DNA of 64,000 nt, taken from positions 1-64,000 of the forward strand of contig JAZQXL010000015.1 in the NCBI GenBank assembly GCA_045632845.1. The letters are read 5' to 3'. Shown in pieces: positions 15,594-25,442 of the stretch. The stretch is from RGIG4140 sp045632845 (GTDB taxonomy: Bacteria > Pseudomonadota > Alphaproteobacteria > CAAHEQ01 > UBA3637). How positions within the stretch are numbered: position 1 is the first letter of the stretch; each line of letters opens with the position of its first letter. The notes beneath the pieces were generated by a model, which saw only the letters and a list, made by a program, of their open reading frames with translations, made no database searches and was not told the DNA's origin. The translations under genes and the position numbers were made by a program.

Positions 15594-17717
15594 ATGGGTA
15601 TGAGATTCTTTTTTGATGAAGAAGAGCAACAAGGTGTTTTATATATTGTTGCATTTATGTTGGGAATCTTAGCGTATTTTTCAATTGAAAATGAACCTAA
15701 CTTTATATTAACAATTTGTTTGTTTTGTATTTCTATTTTTCTTTTTGTTTTAGCTTATTTAAAACAGCGTTTTATTTTTGCAACATTGTTTTTGTTGATG
15801 GGGTTGTTCGGTTTTTTTATCAGTACATTTCATACTCATTTTACAAATACAATCTTGTTGCCTGAAAACTTAAAAAATGTAACAGTTCAAGGCGAAGTTG
15901 ATTTATTAAAGACCAGAATCACCAGTGCAGAAATAATTTTGAAAAAACCTGTTATTCAAGGTGTTTCTCCAGAAAAGATGCCTAAAAAAATCAAAATGTG
16001 GGTTCCGCTTCGTGGGATAAAAAGTTATTCTATTAATGATACTGTAATTACGTGTGAAAATACATCTGAATTAGAAGAAATTGCAAACAAACGTGGTCAA
16101 CAAAAAGATGCTAAAAAACTATCGACTGATACATGTGTTCATAAAAGACCAGATATAAATCAAATAAAAAAAGGGGATATTGTTTCAGGTTTTGCTTATG
16201 CAATTTCAAAACCCTTGTGTCCGCAAGTTTTGAATGGGTACAATCAAAGAAGGACTTTGTTTTTTGAAGGGATAGGGGGAGTTGGTTCTTTTTCGGAGGT
16301 TTATGTTCAAGAAAGTCAGATTGAAAAACAAGGTTTTTTAGAACGGATCAAAAAAACAATTCAAGAAAAAATATCGTTTTTAAATGAGGACACAAAAGGT
16401 GTTGTAAATGCTTTGATATTGGGCGATCAAAGTTTGGTTTCAAAACCAATTGAGTTTTTATATCGTTCATTGGGTTTAACGCATATTTTATCCGTTTCTG
16501 GGTTTCATATCGGGCTGATTACTTTTTTGGTTTATAAGCTGTTCCGTTTTTTGTTGACATTTATTCTTTTAAAAACAACTGTTTCTCCTATTTTTATTCG
16601 GCAAATAAGCGCATTGATAGGATTGGTAGTTTCATTTTTATATGTTCTTCTTTCAGGAGCAGAACCTCCAGCGCTTCGATCTTTTTTAATGGTTTTATTT
16701 TTATTTGCGTGTTTTTTCTTTTATAGAAGCACAATGTCAATTAGGGTTATTTTCATAACGGCATTTTTATTGTTGTGTTATAAACCTGTTTTGCTGTTGA
16801 GTGTGAGTTTTCAACTTTCTTTTATTGCTGTTTTATCTTTATGCGTATTGGTCAAAGAATTTTCAGACAAGTTAAAACCGTTTGTTTTAACGCACAAGAT
16901 ATTGGCCTTTTTTATGGGGTTGTTGGTGTTGAATGTTATTGTTACGATAGCCACCATTCCTTTTGTTGGATATCATTTTCATAAAATAGCAATTTATGGC
17001 ATTCTTGGTAATTTGTTTTTGAGTTTCTTCTTTTCAATTTTTGTTATGCCACTTTTGGTTTTGGCTGTTTTTTTAATGCCGTTTGGACTTGAAAAAGGGT
17101 GTTTGGTTTTAATTGATTGGATTTTAAGTCAAATTCATTTGGTGGGGGAAAAGATAACCTCTTTGCCATATCATATGATCCCAGTTCCCGTTTTTGAAAG
17201 TTGGGGTTTGGTTTGTTTTGCTTTTGGATTTATGATTTTATGTGCATTGAAAAAGAAATTGAGAATAATTGGCCTTGTGCTTATTTTGGTTGCACCAATT
17301 TCTTTTTTTACCCTTCAAAAGCCTGATGTTATTATTGCAAAAGAAGGTCGACTAATCGCTGTTAGGCAATCAGACCATTCTTTAAAATTAAATGAAAGTT
17401 ATCGACATCGGTTTGTTTCTGATATGCTTCTTTTAGAAGAGGGGGTATCGCCAGAAAATTATATGGATAATCAAAAATATCAACCTTCTTTTGTTGAAAT
17501 AAAGAATCACAAAATAGCATTTGATGCAAAAAATTGTAAAAATGCGGATGTTACCTTTGAAACAAGAAAAGGGGATTATTCCAAGTGTTTGAACGTTTAT
17601 TCAAAAGATGATTTGATAAAACTTGGAACTGTATATCTTTATGTAAATGAGAATGAAATTGATTTAAAAAGTTTGGATATGCTTGATAAAAAAAGACCTT
17701 GGGGTCTTGAAAAATAA
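15594..17717 (+). CDS. comEC: ComEC/Rec2-family DNA uptake membrane protein
   Basis: 707 residues. There is an N-terminal helical part (about 10-80), a soluble stretch of the DUF4131 type (about 95-220), then the competence domain with the signature ALILGDQSLVSKP near 275 and HILSVSGFHIGLI near 300, within about nine further helices to residue 560. The C-terminus (about 575-707) shows no HxHxDH, so there is no metallo-beta-lactamase nuclease domain, as in many alphaproteobacterial ComEC proteins. It should form the inner-membrane channel for single-stranded DNA. DprA and RecJ in this window fit a transformation pathway. Confidence 0.88.
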   Translation: MGMRFFFDEEEQQGVLYIVAFMLGILAYFSIENEPNFILTICLFCISIFLFVLAYLKQRFIFATLFLLMGLFGFFISTFHTHFTNTILLPENLKNVTVQGEVDLLKTRITSAEIILKKPVIQGVSPEKMPKKIKMWVPLRGIKSYSINDTVITCENTSELEEIANKRGQQKDAKKLSTDTCVHKRPDINQIKKGDIVSGFAYAISKPLCPQVLNGYNQRRTLFFEGIGGVGSFSEVYVQESQIEKQGFLERIKKTIQEKISFLNEDTKGVVNALILGDQSLVSKPIEFLYRSLGLTHILSVSGFHIGLITFLVYKLFRFLLTFILLKTTVSPIFIRQISALIGLVVSFLYVLLSGAEPPALRSFLMVLFLFACFFFYRSTMSIRVIFITAFLLLCYKPVLLLSVSFQLSFIAVLSLCVLVKEFSDKLKPFVLTHKILAFFMGLLVLNVIVTIATIPFVGYHFHKIAIYGILGNLFLSFFFSIFVMPLLVLAVFLMPFGLEKGCLVLIDWILSQIHLVGEKITSLPYHMIPVPVFESWGLVCFAFGFMILCALKKKLRIIGLVLILVAPISFFTLQKPDVIIAKEGRLIAVRQSDHSLKLNESYRHRFVSDMLLLEEGVSPENYMDNQKYQPSFVEIKNHKIAFDAKNCKNADVTFETRKGDYSKCLNVYSKDDLIKLGTVYLYVNENEIDLKSLDMLDKKRPWGLEK

Positions 17718-17785
17718 TGTTTTAAATATTTTAAGGTTGTATTTTTAATATAAATTATATAAAATGCATAAAAAAAGGAAGTAAA

Positions 17786-18130
17786 ATGAAAAAACAGAGT
17801 TTAATTTTAATGTCTTTTTTGCTTTTGTGCGGGTGTAATGTGGCTCAAAATGAGTTTTTTATGTCACCTAATCAAACGCCAGTTATGCAAAAAAATGAAT
17901 TGGTTGGTAGGTCCGCTGGTGAAGTGGTTGAAGAAATGGGTGAACCAAGAACGGTTTTAAAAGAAGCACCCCATCAAGTATGGACTTATCGAAAAGATCA
18001 GTGTGTTACATTGGTGTTTTTTGACGAAAGTGAAAAAGTTTGCTTTGCTGAAGAACGTGGAGCCTGTCCTTCCACGATTGCTTTGACTGAAATGAAGGAG
18101 AATGTAAATGGCACAGAAGATAACGCCTAA
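17786..18130 (+). CDS. Small BamE/SmpA-like lipoprotein
   Basis: 114 residues with lipobox LLCGC at Cys17. The mature part has the BamE/OmlA-type pattern LVGRSAGEVVEEMGEPRTVLKEAPHQVWTYRKDQ (shown in pieces: LVGRSAGEVVEEMGEP, then QVWTYRKDQ), with a later strand VTLVFFDESEKVCFA. Two cysteines, in DQCV and EERGAC, could form a disulphide. It is probably periplasm-facing. Its 3' end overlaps hisS by 23 bases, and the hisS ribosome site lies inside it. Confidence 0.75.
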   Translation: MKKQSLILMSFLLLCGCNVAQNEFFMSPNQTPVMQKNELVGRSAGEVVEEMGEPRTVLKEAPHQVWTYRKDQCVTLVFFDESEKVCFAEERGACPSTIALTEMKENVNGTEDNA

Positions 18131-19472
18131 GATTTTATCTGGTTTTATGGAATTGTTACCAGCTGAACAGCTTGTTTTTGATGAAATGAAAAGTTTAATT
18201 GAAAAAACATACAAATCTTTTGGGTTTGTATCATTAGACACGCCTGTACTAGAGTTGTCAGATGTTTTGCTTGCAAAAGCTGGGGGTGATACAGAAAAAC
18301 AAATTTATCGCTTTAACAAAGGGGATAATGATCTTTGTATGCGTTTTGATTTGACTGTTCCTTTGGCAAGATATGTTGCGCAACATCAAAATGATTTAAC
18401 ATTCCCTTTTAAAAGGTATCAAGTTTCAAAAGTATATCGTGGTGAACGTCCTCAAAAGGGTCGTTTTAGAGAATTTTATCAGGCAGATGTTGATATTGTC
18501 GGTAGTGAAAAGTTATCTGTTTTGTATGATGCAGAAGTTCCAGCAGTCATGTATCAAGTTTTTAAAAAGCTCGGATTAACTAAATTTTGTATCAAAATCA
18601 ATAATAGAAAATTGATGAATGGCTTCTATGAACACTTGAATTTGACAGAACAATCCGCTGAAATATCAAGAATAATTGATAAGATGGATAAGATCGGTAT
18701 TGAAAATGTTAAAGCTTGTTTAAAGGATTTGAATTTATCAGACGAGTTGATTGACAAAATAGTCTTGTTTACATCCATAAATGGAAAATCAGATTTTGTG
18801 CTTGAAAAAATTACTTCTTTTGGTATTCAAAATGAGTTGTTTGAAACAGGTTTAAATGAATTAAAAACGGTTACTTCAGCGATGCAAAACCTTGGTGTAG
18901 CAGAAGATAATTTTGAAGTGGATTTAAAAATCACAAGAGGGTTGGATTATTACACGGGAACAGTTTATGAAACATTTGTTGAAGGGCGTTATGGTTGGGG
19001 CTCAATTTGCTCTGGTGGAAGATATGAAAACTTGGCGGGATACTATACAGACAGAAAACTCCCAGGAGTTGGTATGAGTATTGGATTGACAAGATTTTTT
19101 GATTTGTTAAGAGATCAAAAATTAATTCAAACGCCAAAGTCAACCTCTGCAGATGTTCTTGTTTTGCCAATGGATGAAAATGCAACAGCTTGTGCTTTAA
19201 AATTGGCTCATTCTTTGAGAATGGTTGATATTAATGTTCAAACCTATGCTGCTGATGGTAAGTTTAAGAACAAAATGGTATATGCTAATAAAATAGGGGT
19301 TCCTTTTGTTGTGGTTATTGGGGAAGATGAGGTTGCAACACAAATGGTTGCGCTTAAAAATATGCAAACAGGGGAACAAGAAAAATGTGCGATGGATGCA
19401 TTGCCTCAAGTTTTAAAAGAACATCTTTTATCAATTAAAAAAGAAAAGAAAGGTCTTATTTTAGAAGATTAA
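18108..19472 (+). CDS. hisS: Histidyl-tRNA synthetase
   Basis: 454 residues. It charges tRNA-His in the cytoplasm. Class II motif 2 is visible as YRGERPQKGRFREFYQADVD near 105, the histidine-specific RGLDYYTGTVYE near 280, and motif 3 GVGMSIGLTRF near 320, with an anticodon-binding domain after about 345. Motif 2 carries QADVD rather than the QxGxE common in many bacteria; alphaproteobacterial HisRS is known to form divergent groups. AAGGAG lies 7 bases before the ATG at 18108, inside the upstream lipoprotein gene. Confidence 0.96.
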   Translation: MAQKITPKILSGFMELLPAEQLVFDEMKSLIEKTYKSFGFVSLDTPVLELSDVLLAKAGGDTEKQIYRFNKGDNDLCMRFDLTVPLARYVAQHQNDLTFPFKRYQVSKVYRGERPQKGRFREFYQADVDIVGSEKLSVLYDAEVPAVMYQVFKKLGLTKFCIKINNRKLMNGFYEHLNLTEQSAEISRIIDKMDKIGIENVKACLKDLNLSDELIDKIVLFTSINGKSDFVLEKITSFGIQNELFETGLNELKTVTSAMQNLGVAEDNFEVDLKITRGLDYYTGTVYETFVEGRYGWGSICSGGRYENLAGYYTDRKLPGVGMSIGLTRFFDLLRDQKLIQTPKSTSADVLVLPMDENATACALKLAHSLRMVDINVQTYAADGKFKNKMVYANKIGVPFVVVIGEDEVATQMVALKNMQTGEQEKCAMDALPQVLKEHLLSIKKEKKGLILED

Positions 19473-19479
19473 CAAAAAA

Positions 19480-19505
19480 GCCTCTTTTTTATAAAGAGGC
19501 TTTTT
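19480..19505 (+). terminator. Rho-independent terminator after hisS
   Basis: GCCTCTTT (19480-19487) pairs with AAAGAGGC (19493-19500), followed by TTTTT. Confidence 0.8.
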
Positions 19506-19517
19506 AAATGAAACTTC

Positions 19518-19546
19518 TTGCAATTTAATAAAAAACAAGATATAAT
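19518..19546 (+). promoter_or_regulatory. Promoter for dnaE
   Basis: TTGCAA (19518-19523) and perfect TATAAT (19541-19546) with 17-base spacing, about 42 bases before the ATG. Confidence 0.7.
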
Positions 19547-19587
19547 GACCCGTCATTTTGCATAAAATTATCGGTTAGGTTTTTGAT

Positions 19588-22500
19588 ATGACTGCAACGC
19601 CAAAGTTTATTCATTTAAGGGTTCATACAGCGTATTCTATTTTAGAAGGCGCTATCAAAATGAAAGATCTTGCAAAGTGGGCTGCTAATAATGGTGCACC
19701 AGCTATTGCAATGACTGATACAAATAATATTTTTGGCGCAATGGATTTGGCTGATGTTTGTGTTAAAGCAGGGGTTCAACCGATTCTTGGGTGTCAATTA
19801 CTTGTTAAGGCGCCTATAAGAGAAAAAAATGCTTTTGCAGATGAAAAAGAGGCTTTTGATAAAGTTGTTGTTCTTGTTCAAAATGAGGCAGGGTATCTTT
19901 CATTATTACAATATTTTAAGCTTTTTTATACCGCAGAAGAAAAGGTTGGAACACCCCATATTACATTTGATGAGTTGCTAGCTCATTCTGAAGGGTTATT
20001 GCTTTTAACAGGGGGGGCTGAAGGGATTTTAGCACGTCCCATTTTGGATGGACACCCTGAATTTGCAAAAGAATTGGCTCAAAAGTTAAAAGAAGCATTT
20101 GGTAATCGGCTTTATATTGAAATTCAAAGACATGGAACTGAAAAAGAAGTTCAAACAGAAGAGGGACTTTTGAATCTTGCATATGATTTAGATATTCCTC
20201 TTGTTGCAACAAATGAAGCTTATTTTGTTACCCCAGATATGTACGAAGCACATGATGCATTGCTTTGCATTGCGGACAAAACTTTTGTTGATGAAATTGA
20301 ACGCAGACGTGTTACGCCAGAGCATTATTTAAAATCAGAAGAAGAAATGCTTGAGTTGTTTAAAGATTTGCCAGAAGCAACTTTAAACACGGTTGAAGTT
20401 GCAAAGCGTTGTTACTTTTTAGCTGGGAAGAAAAAGCCCGCATTCCCAAACTATGATTGTGGTGGTAAGACAGAAGATGAAAAGCTAGCTGAAATGGCTG
20501 AAGCTGGTTTTGAAATGCGTATGCAAGGACGATCTGAGGAAGAAAGAAAACGCTATCATGACAGGTTGCTCTATGAGCTTTCGATTATTAAAACAATGGG
20601 ATTCCCAGGCTACTTTTTGATTGTGGCAGATTTTATTCAATGGTCAAAGGCAAATGGCGTTCCTGTTGGGCCAGGGCGTGGTTCTGGGGCTGGTTCAGTT
20701 GTTGCTTGGTGTTTAACAATTACAAACATTGATCCGTTGAGATTTAATCTTCTTTTTGAACGGTTTTTAAACCCTGAACGTGTTTCAATGCCAGATTTTG
20801 ACGTTGACTTTTGTCAAGAAAACAGAGCTAAAACAATTGAATATGTTCAACACAAATATGGGTTTGATCATGTGGCTCAAATTTTAGCTTTAGGTCAGTT
20901 GCAAGCAAAGGCTGTTATCAGAGATGTTGGACGTGTGTTGCAGTTACCATATCCTGTTGTTGATAGACTTTCAAAATTGGTTCCGCCAACTTTGGGTATT
21001 ACACTTCAAGAGGCTTTGGATCAGGAGCCAGAGTTTCAAAAAGAAGCTGCTGGGGATGAAACAATTGCTCGGTTGATTGAGATTGCACTGAAATTGGAAG
21101 GGATGTATCGCAATATTTCAATGCATGCGGCGGGGGTTGTGATTGGGAACAAACCTCTTGATCAGATTGTTCCTTTGTACAAAGATCCCTCTTCTGATAT
21201 GCCAATCACCCAATACGATAAGCACTTTGTTGAAGATGCCAGTTTAATTAAATTTGACTTTTTAGGTTTAAAAACATTAACCACGATTGAAAAAACATTA
21301 GATCTTATTCGTCAAAAAGAGGAAGTTACATTTGATATCAATAATTTGCCGTTGGAAGATGAAAAAACATATGAACTTTTAAAGACGGGGAACACAACAG
21401 GGGTTTTCCAACTTGAAAGTACAGGTATGCGCAAAATTCTTTTTGATATGCAACCTGATAAAATTGAAGACATTGTTGCTCTTGTTTCTTTGTATCGTCC
21501 AGGTCCAATGGACAGTATTCCAAGTTATATTGCGCGCAAAAAGGGTGAAGAAACCCCAGATTATATGCATCCATTGATTGAGGATATCCTAAAAGAAACG
21601 TATGGGATTATGATTTATCAAGAACAAGTTATGCAAATTTCCCAAGTTATGGCAGGGTACACTTTGGGGGGTGCTGACTTGTTACGCCGCGCGATGGGTA
21701 AAAAGATTAAATCTGAAATGGACAGACAACGCTCTATTTTTATTGATGGGGCAGTAAACAACAATGTAAAAAGAGAAACAGCAGAACTTGTATTTGATAA
21801 GATGGCGAAATTTGCGGAGTATGGGTTTAACAAATCTCACGCAGCTGCTTATGCTTACATTGCTTATCAAACCGCCTTTTTAAAAGCGCATTATCCAGTT
21901 GAATTTATGGCTGCAACGATGACGCTTGATAAAACAAACACAGACAAGTTGGCATTCTTTAAAAATGATTTAACCCAAATGCATATTGAGGTGTTGCCAC
22001 CAGATATTAATAAATCTGTTGTTAACTTTAGTGTTGAAAATGGAGCGGTTAGATATGCACTTTCAGCTGTTCGAAATGTTGGGGAAGCAGGTATGCAACT
22101 GGTTGTTGCTGAGCGTGAAAAAAATGGACCATTTAAGTCTGTTCAAGATTTCTTTTCAAGAGTTGATGCTTCGGCTTTGAACAAACGATATATTGAAAAT
22201 TTAATCAAATCTGGTGCCTTTGACTGTTTGGATAAGAATAGAGCAAAACTATTTGAAAATATAGAAAATTTCTTAGCATTTGCCTCGAATGCAACACAAA
22301 GTAGAAAGAGTGCTCAAATCAATCTTTTTGGTGCAACTGACACGGCTGCAAATGGCTTAAAAATGCGGGATTATCCAGATTGGCCGCATTTGGAAAAGCT
22401 CGAAAAAGAAGCAGAGGCAATTGGTTTTTATCTTTCAGCACACCCATTAGATACATTTGATAGTGTGTTTGAGCGTTTGCGGGTTATTCCAAGTACTGAA

Positions 22501-23019
22501 GTAAAGCAACAAGTTACAGTTGCAGGGTCAGTTCGTGTTCAATTAGCGGGAATTGTTTCTTCAGTGCGGGAACGGATTAGTCAAAAAGGGAATAAGTTTG
22601 CCTTTGTTACGGCAACAGATAAATATGGCTCATATGATGCCATTTGTTTTTCAGATTTACTCTTAAGTTCAAGGGAAAAACTCAAATCGGGTCAACCTTT
22701 GTTGTTAACAATGAGTGCTGATAAAAAACCAGATGATGAACAAATTCGGATGAACTTGTTGGCAGTTGATTATCTTTCAGAGGTAATGGCTAGAACAGCA
22801 TCTTGTTTGATTCTGGATTTAGAAGGGGGATTAGAAACTGTTCAAGAGCTTAAAAAGATTCTTTCTCAAGATGAACCTGGCAGGTGCAAAATTTTCTTGC
22901 GCATGCAGGTTAAAGATTATGAGTTAGAAGTTGAGCTTGCTGAAAAGTATGCATTGTCACAAAAAACGTTGGAGGCGTTACAACACCTAAGTGGTATAGG
23001 TGAAATCAAACAGGTATAA
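19588..23019 (+). CDS. dnaE: DNA polymerase III alpha subunit
   Basis: 1143 residues, normal for DnaE1. An N-terminal PHP domain (about 5-75, starting FIHLRVHTAYSILEGA) precedes the polymerase core with PGRGSGAGSVVAWCL and the catalytic PDFDVDF near residue 400. The finger region has GIMIYQEQVMQI and EYGFNKSHAAAYAYIAYQTA. The C-terminus carries helix-hairpin-helix and OB-fold regions. It is the replicative polymerase. The final residues (LSGIGEIKQV) lack a clear clamp-binding motif, which may lie internally. An unknown gene follows 11 bases on. Confidence 0.97.
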   Translation: MTATPKFIHLRVHTAYSILEGAIKMKDLAKWAANNGAPAIAMTDTNNIFGAMDLADVCVKAGVQPILGCQLLVKAPIREKNAFADEKEAFDKVVVLVQNEAGYLSLLQYFKLFYTAEEKVGTPHITFDELLAHSEGLLLLTGGAEGILARPILDGHPEFAKELAQKLKEAFGNRLYIEIQRHGTEKEVQTEEGLLNLAYDLDIPLVATNEAYFVTPDMYEAHDALLCIADKTFVDEIERRRVTPEHYLKSEEEMLELFKDLPEATLNTVEVAKRCYFLAGKKKPAFPNYDCGGKTEDEKLAEMAEAGFEMRMQGRSEEERKRYHDRLLYELSIIKTMGFPGYFLIVADFIQWSKANGVPVGPGRGSGAGSVVAWCLTITNIDPLRFNLLFERFLNPERVSMPDFDVDFCQENRAKTIEYVQHKYGFDHVAQILALGQLQAKAVIRDVGRVLQLPYPVVDRLSKLVPPTLGITLQEALDQEPEFQKEAAGDETIARLIEIALKLEGMYRNISMHAAGVVIGNKPLDQIVPLYKDPSSDMPITQYDKHFVEDASLIKFDFLGLKTLTTIEKTLDLIRQKEEVTFDINNLPLEDEKTYELLKTGNTTGVFQLESTGMRKILFDMQPDKIEDIVALVSLYRPGPMDSIPSYIARKKGEETPDYMHPLIEDILKETYGIMIYQEQVMQISQVMAGYTLGGADLLRRAMGKKIKSEMDRQRSIFIDGAVNNNVKRETAELVFDKMAKFAEYGFNKSHAAAYAYIAYQTAFLKAHYPVEFMAATMTLDKTNTDKLAFFKNDLTQMHIEVLPPDINKSVVNFSVENGAVRYALSAVRNVGEAGMQLVVAEREKNGPFKSVQDFFSRVDASALNKRYIENLIKSGAFDCLDKNRAKLFENIENFLAFASNATQSRKSAQINLFGATDTAANGLKMRDYPDWPHLEKLEKEAEAIGFYLSAHPLDTFDSVFERLRVIPSTEVKQQVTVAGSVRVQLAGIVSSVRERISQKGNKFAFVTATDKYGSYDAICFSDLLLSSREKLKSGQPLLLTMSADKKPDDEQIRMNLLAVDYLSEVMARTASCLILDLEGGLETVQELKKILSQDEPGRCKIFLRMQVKDYELEVELAEKYALSQKTLEALQHLSGIGEIKQV

Positions 23020-23030
23020 AAGGATAAAAA

Positions 23031-24011
23031 ATGACAGCCCCTCAAGAAGAAATGAATAAAAAAGTAACACTTTATTTAATTGTTGAAGAAACAAAAGAAA
23101 CAGAAAAGAAAATAAAAGAAAATGCATTGAATTTGATTAATAATAAAATGGTCAAAGAGGATGTACGTTCTTTGCCATTGTTCCCCTCTTATCGTGGATC
23201 ACTTGTTGATGCTGCTGAAAAAGTTTCTTGGGAACATAAAAAATGGTTACGCCTTGTTTTAAAAACCTCTTTAAAAGATGTATCATATCCTGCTTATCAA
23301 TTTGAAAAAGGCTCAGATGTTCCTTTTTATTTATTGGATGCTTATGAAGAAGCTTTTGAAAAAGCTGCAAAAAATTCTACAAATCCACCAAAATACATTG
23401 AGAACGGAAAAGAATTGGGGTCAATTTTAAAGGTGAAATATCTTGAAGGGGAAACAAAGAGGTTTTCATTTTTATACAAAGATAAAAATTCTGACAGTAA
23501 GTTTTTATCTCCTGTTTTTTCATTAAATGAATCTGGCGAAAAATTAGCTGCTGTTGTTGATTGGTTTTTAAATGAAAATAACGCTTTTAAGACGCATTAT
23601 AACAAAATTTTGCACCGCGTGTTGGAAAGAAAACCTTCTGAAATTGTGGATGCGACAAACCCAAATGATGTAACGGTTGTCAATCCCGCAATGGTTTCAG
23701 TTGTTTGCACGGATCAAAAGGTGTGGCCTAAGTTGACACAGGTTACAAAAATCAACAATGAATCATTGCCAAAACGCTCAGATTATAAGTATTTTTTAAA
23801 ACAAGATATTGCTAACCCTGTGGCATTTAATGAACTTGAAACAGCTCAAGCCCGTTCACAAGTTGGGTGGAAATACACCATTCAAGGGGGAACAAAAAAT
23901 GTTCCTGTTTTGAAAAAGAAAAAAGAAAAAGTTAAGGTTAATATATATAAATCAAAAACTTCTTTTTGGCGTTGGTTGTTAAAGCGAACTAAAAAAGAAA
24001 GAACAAAATAA
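23031..24011 (+). CDS. Protein of unknown function downstream of dnaE
   Basis: 326 residues, very basic at the C-terminus (the last 40 residues have KKKKEKVKV, WRWLLKRTKKERTK and similar). There is no signal peptide or clear membrane helix, although the terminal WRWLLK could be amphipathic. The N-terminus is helical and charged and the middle has mixed alpha/beta character. No family is recognised. An AAAAGG site lies upstream and the gap from dnaE is 11 bases, so the two are probably cotranscribed. A replication link is only inferred from position. Confidence 0.6.
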   Translation: MTAPQEEMNKKVTLYLIVEETKETEKKIKENALNLINNKMVKEDVRSLPLFPSYRGSLVDAAEKVSWEHKKWLRLVLKTSLKDVSYPAYQFEKGSDVPFYLLDAYEEAFEKAAKNSTNPPKYIENGKELGSILKVKYLEGETKRFSFLYKDKNSDSKFLSPVFSLNESGEKLAAVVDWFLNENNAFKTHYNKILHRVLERKPSEIVDATNPNDVTVVNPAMVSVVCTDQKVWPKLTQVTKINNESLPKRSDYKYFLKQDIANPVAFNELETAQARSQVGWKYTIQGGTKNVPVLKKKKEKVKVNIYKSKTSFWRWLLKRTKKERTK

Positions 24012-24017
24012 AAATAC

Positions 24018-24046
24018 TTGACCTTTTTGATGGAAAAGGGCATCAT
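24018..24046 (+). promoter_or_regulatory. Possible promoter for lgt
   Basis: TTGACC (24018-24023) and CATCAT (24041-24046) with 17-base spacing. The -35 box is good but the -10 box is poor. Confidence 0.4.
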
Positions 24047-24082
24047 AAGTGCAGAAAATAATGTAACAGAGGGGTTGTTTTT

Positions 24083-24907
24083 ATGTATTCAGGGATTCCT
24101 TTTCCACAAATAGATCCTGTCATTTTTCAGATTGGATTTTTTTCATTAAGGTGGTATTCCTTAGCCTATATTTTAGGTATTGTTGGTGCTTGGTTTTTGG
24201 CGCGTAAAATGTCAACAAGTAAGGGGAGTGTTTTTACTGTTCTTAAAATAGATGATTTTCTTGTTTGGGCAACAATTGGGATTATTTTAGGTGGCAGATT
24301 AGGGTATGTGTTCTTTTATAATGCTGCCTATTATGCTGAGTTCCCGCTTAAAATTTTAGCTTTGTGGCAAGGTGGGATGTCTTTCCACGGGGGCTTATTG
24401 GGTGTGATTATTGCAACAGTGTTGTTTGCAAAACAGCGCAACATCCCTGTTTTTGAAATGTCAGATATTTTGGTTTGTGTGGCTCCTCTTGGACTGTTTT
24501 TAGGGCGTCTTGCCAATTTTTCAAATGGGGAACTCTTTGGTAGGGTGACTTATTCTGTTCCATGGGCAATGATTTTCCCAGATGGTGGTCCTGAACCTCG
24601 GCATCCAAGTCAATTGTATGAAGCTGGGTTAGAAGGTATCGCTTTATTTTTGATTTTAAATGCCATTTATTGGTTATCACCTCGTTTTCAAAAAAGAACA
24701 GGATTTTTAACAGGGTTGTTCTTTCTTCTTTACGCTGTTTTTAGATTTTCTTTGGAATATACACGGGAACCAGATGGTCATTTAGGGTTTATTTATTATA
24801 ACCTTTCGATGGGACAGATTTTAAGTATTCCTATGTTCTTGTTTGGTTTATATTTGATACACAAAAGTTCATATAAAAATAAATTGCGTAAAATTTCAAT
24901 TGATTAA
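24083..24907 (+). CDS. lgt: Prolipoprotein diacylglyceryl transferase
   Basis: 274 residues, polytopic with about seven transmembrane helices. The Lgt signature GRLANFSNGELFGR is present near 143, plus LGGRLGYVFFYN near 72 and MSFHGGLLG near 98. It transfers a diacylglyceryl group from phosphatidylglycerol to the lipobox cysteine of prolipoproteins at the inner membrane. It should therefore modify the several lipoproteins encoded here (2122, 9059, 15024, 17786). It leads the unit lgt-DUF2062-pgeF. Confidence 0.96.
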   Translation: MYSGIPFPQIDPVIFQIGFFSLRWYSLAYILGIVGAWFLARKMSTSKGSVFTVLKIDDFLVWATIGIILGGRLGYVFFYNAAYYAEFPLKILALWQGGMSFHGGLLGVIIATVLFAKQRNIPVFEMSDILVCVAPLGLFLGRLANFSNGELFGRVTYSVPWAMIFPDGGPEPRHPSQLYEAGLEGIALFLILNAIYWLSPRFQKRTGFLTGLFFLLYAVFRFSLEYTREPDGHLGFIYYNLSMGQILSIPMFLFGLYLIHKSSYKNKLRKISID

Positions 24908-24917
24908 TGGGATAAAT

Positions 24918-25442
24918 ATGTATTTAAAAGAACTGATTTATCAAAAATTAATTGATCCAATCATTCATTCAAAGCATTCTGCAGTCTATAAGGCAAGGGG
25001 TGTTGCTGTTGGGCTTGGTTGGGCAATGACGCCCTTAGTTGGAATTCAAATGGCGTTGGTAGCTTTGACTTGGGGGATTTTAAAAAAGTTTAATTGGCAT
25101 TTTTCATTAACACTAGCGCTTGCTTGGACATGGGTTACAAATGTTGTAACATTGCCACCTGTTTATTATCTGTTTTATGTGACAGGGCAAGTGATGCGGT
25201 TGAAATTTGATGATGTTACAGGTTATCAGTCTGTTAAAACATTGATAGAGGATGTTTTTATTGCGGATATTCCGTTTTTAGAACAGGTAAAAGCTTTTTT
25301 AGGTTTGTTTTTTATTGATTGGGGTGTGTCCATGTTTGTTGGATGTGTTCCATGGATTTTTATGAGTGTTTTTTTAGGATATCGTTTAACCCTTCGATTT
25401 GAAGAAAAAAGGAAACACCGCTTTTTGAAAGGTAAAAAATGA
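24918..25442 (+). CDS. DUF2062 membrane protein
   Basis: 174 residues from the ATG at 24918. A TTG in frame at 24900 overlaps the lgt stop and is less likely. The DUF2062 pattern is visible: ARGVAVGLGWAMTPLVGIQM near 30, a helix with WTWVTNVVTLPPVYY near 70, and a long helix near 130-158 (WGVSMFVGCVPWIFMSVFLGY). Three or four membrane helices are likely. The function of the family is not well defined. Its stop overlaps the pgeF start by 4 bases. Confidence 0.8.
   Translation: MYLKELIYQKLIDPIIHSKHSAVYKARGVAVGLGWAMTPLVGIQMALVALTWGILKKFNWHFSLTLALAWTWVTNVVTLPPVYYLFYVTGQVMRLKFDDVTGYQSVKTLIEDVFIADIPFLEQVKAFLGLFFIDWGVSMFVGCVPWIFMSVFLGYRLTLRFEEKRKHRFLKGKK

Noticed and set aside
15594..17717. ComEC as a truncated pseudogene because the beta-lactamase domain is missing
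   Set aside because: The frame is intact, and many alphaproteobacterial ComEC proteins of about 700 residues lack that domain.
24900..24917. Upstream TTG as the start of the DUF2062 gene
   Set aside because: It overlaps the lgt stop codon, has no ribosome site, and adds residues (MINGIN) not expected at the family start. The ATG at 24918 is preferred.
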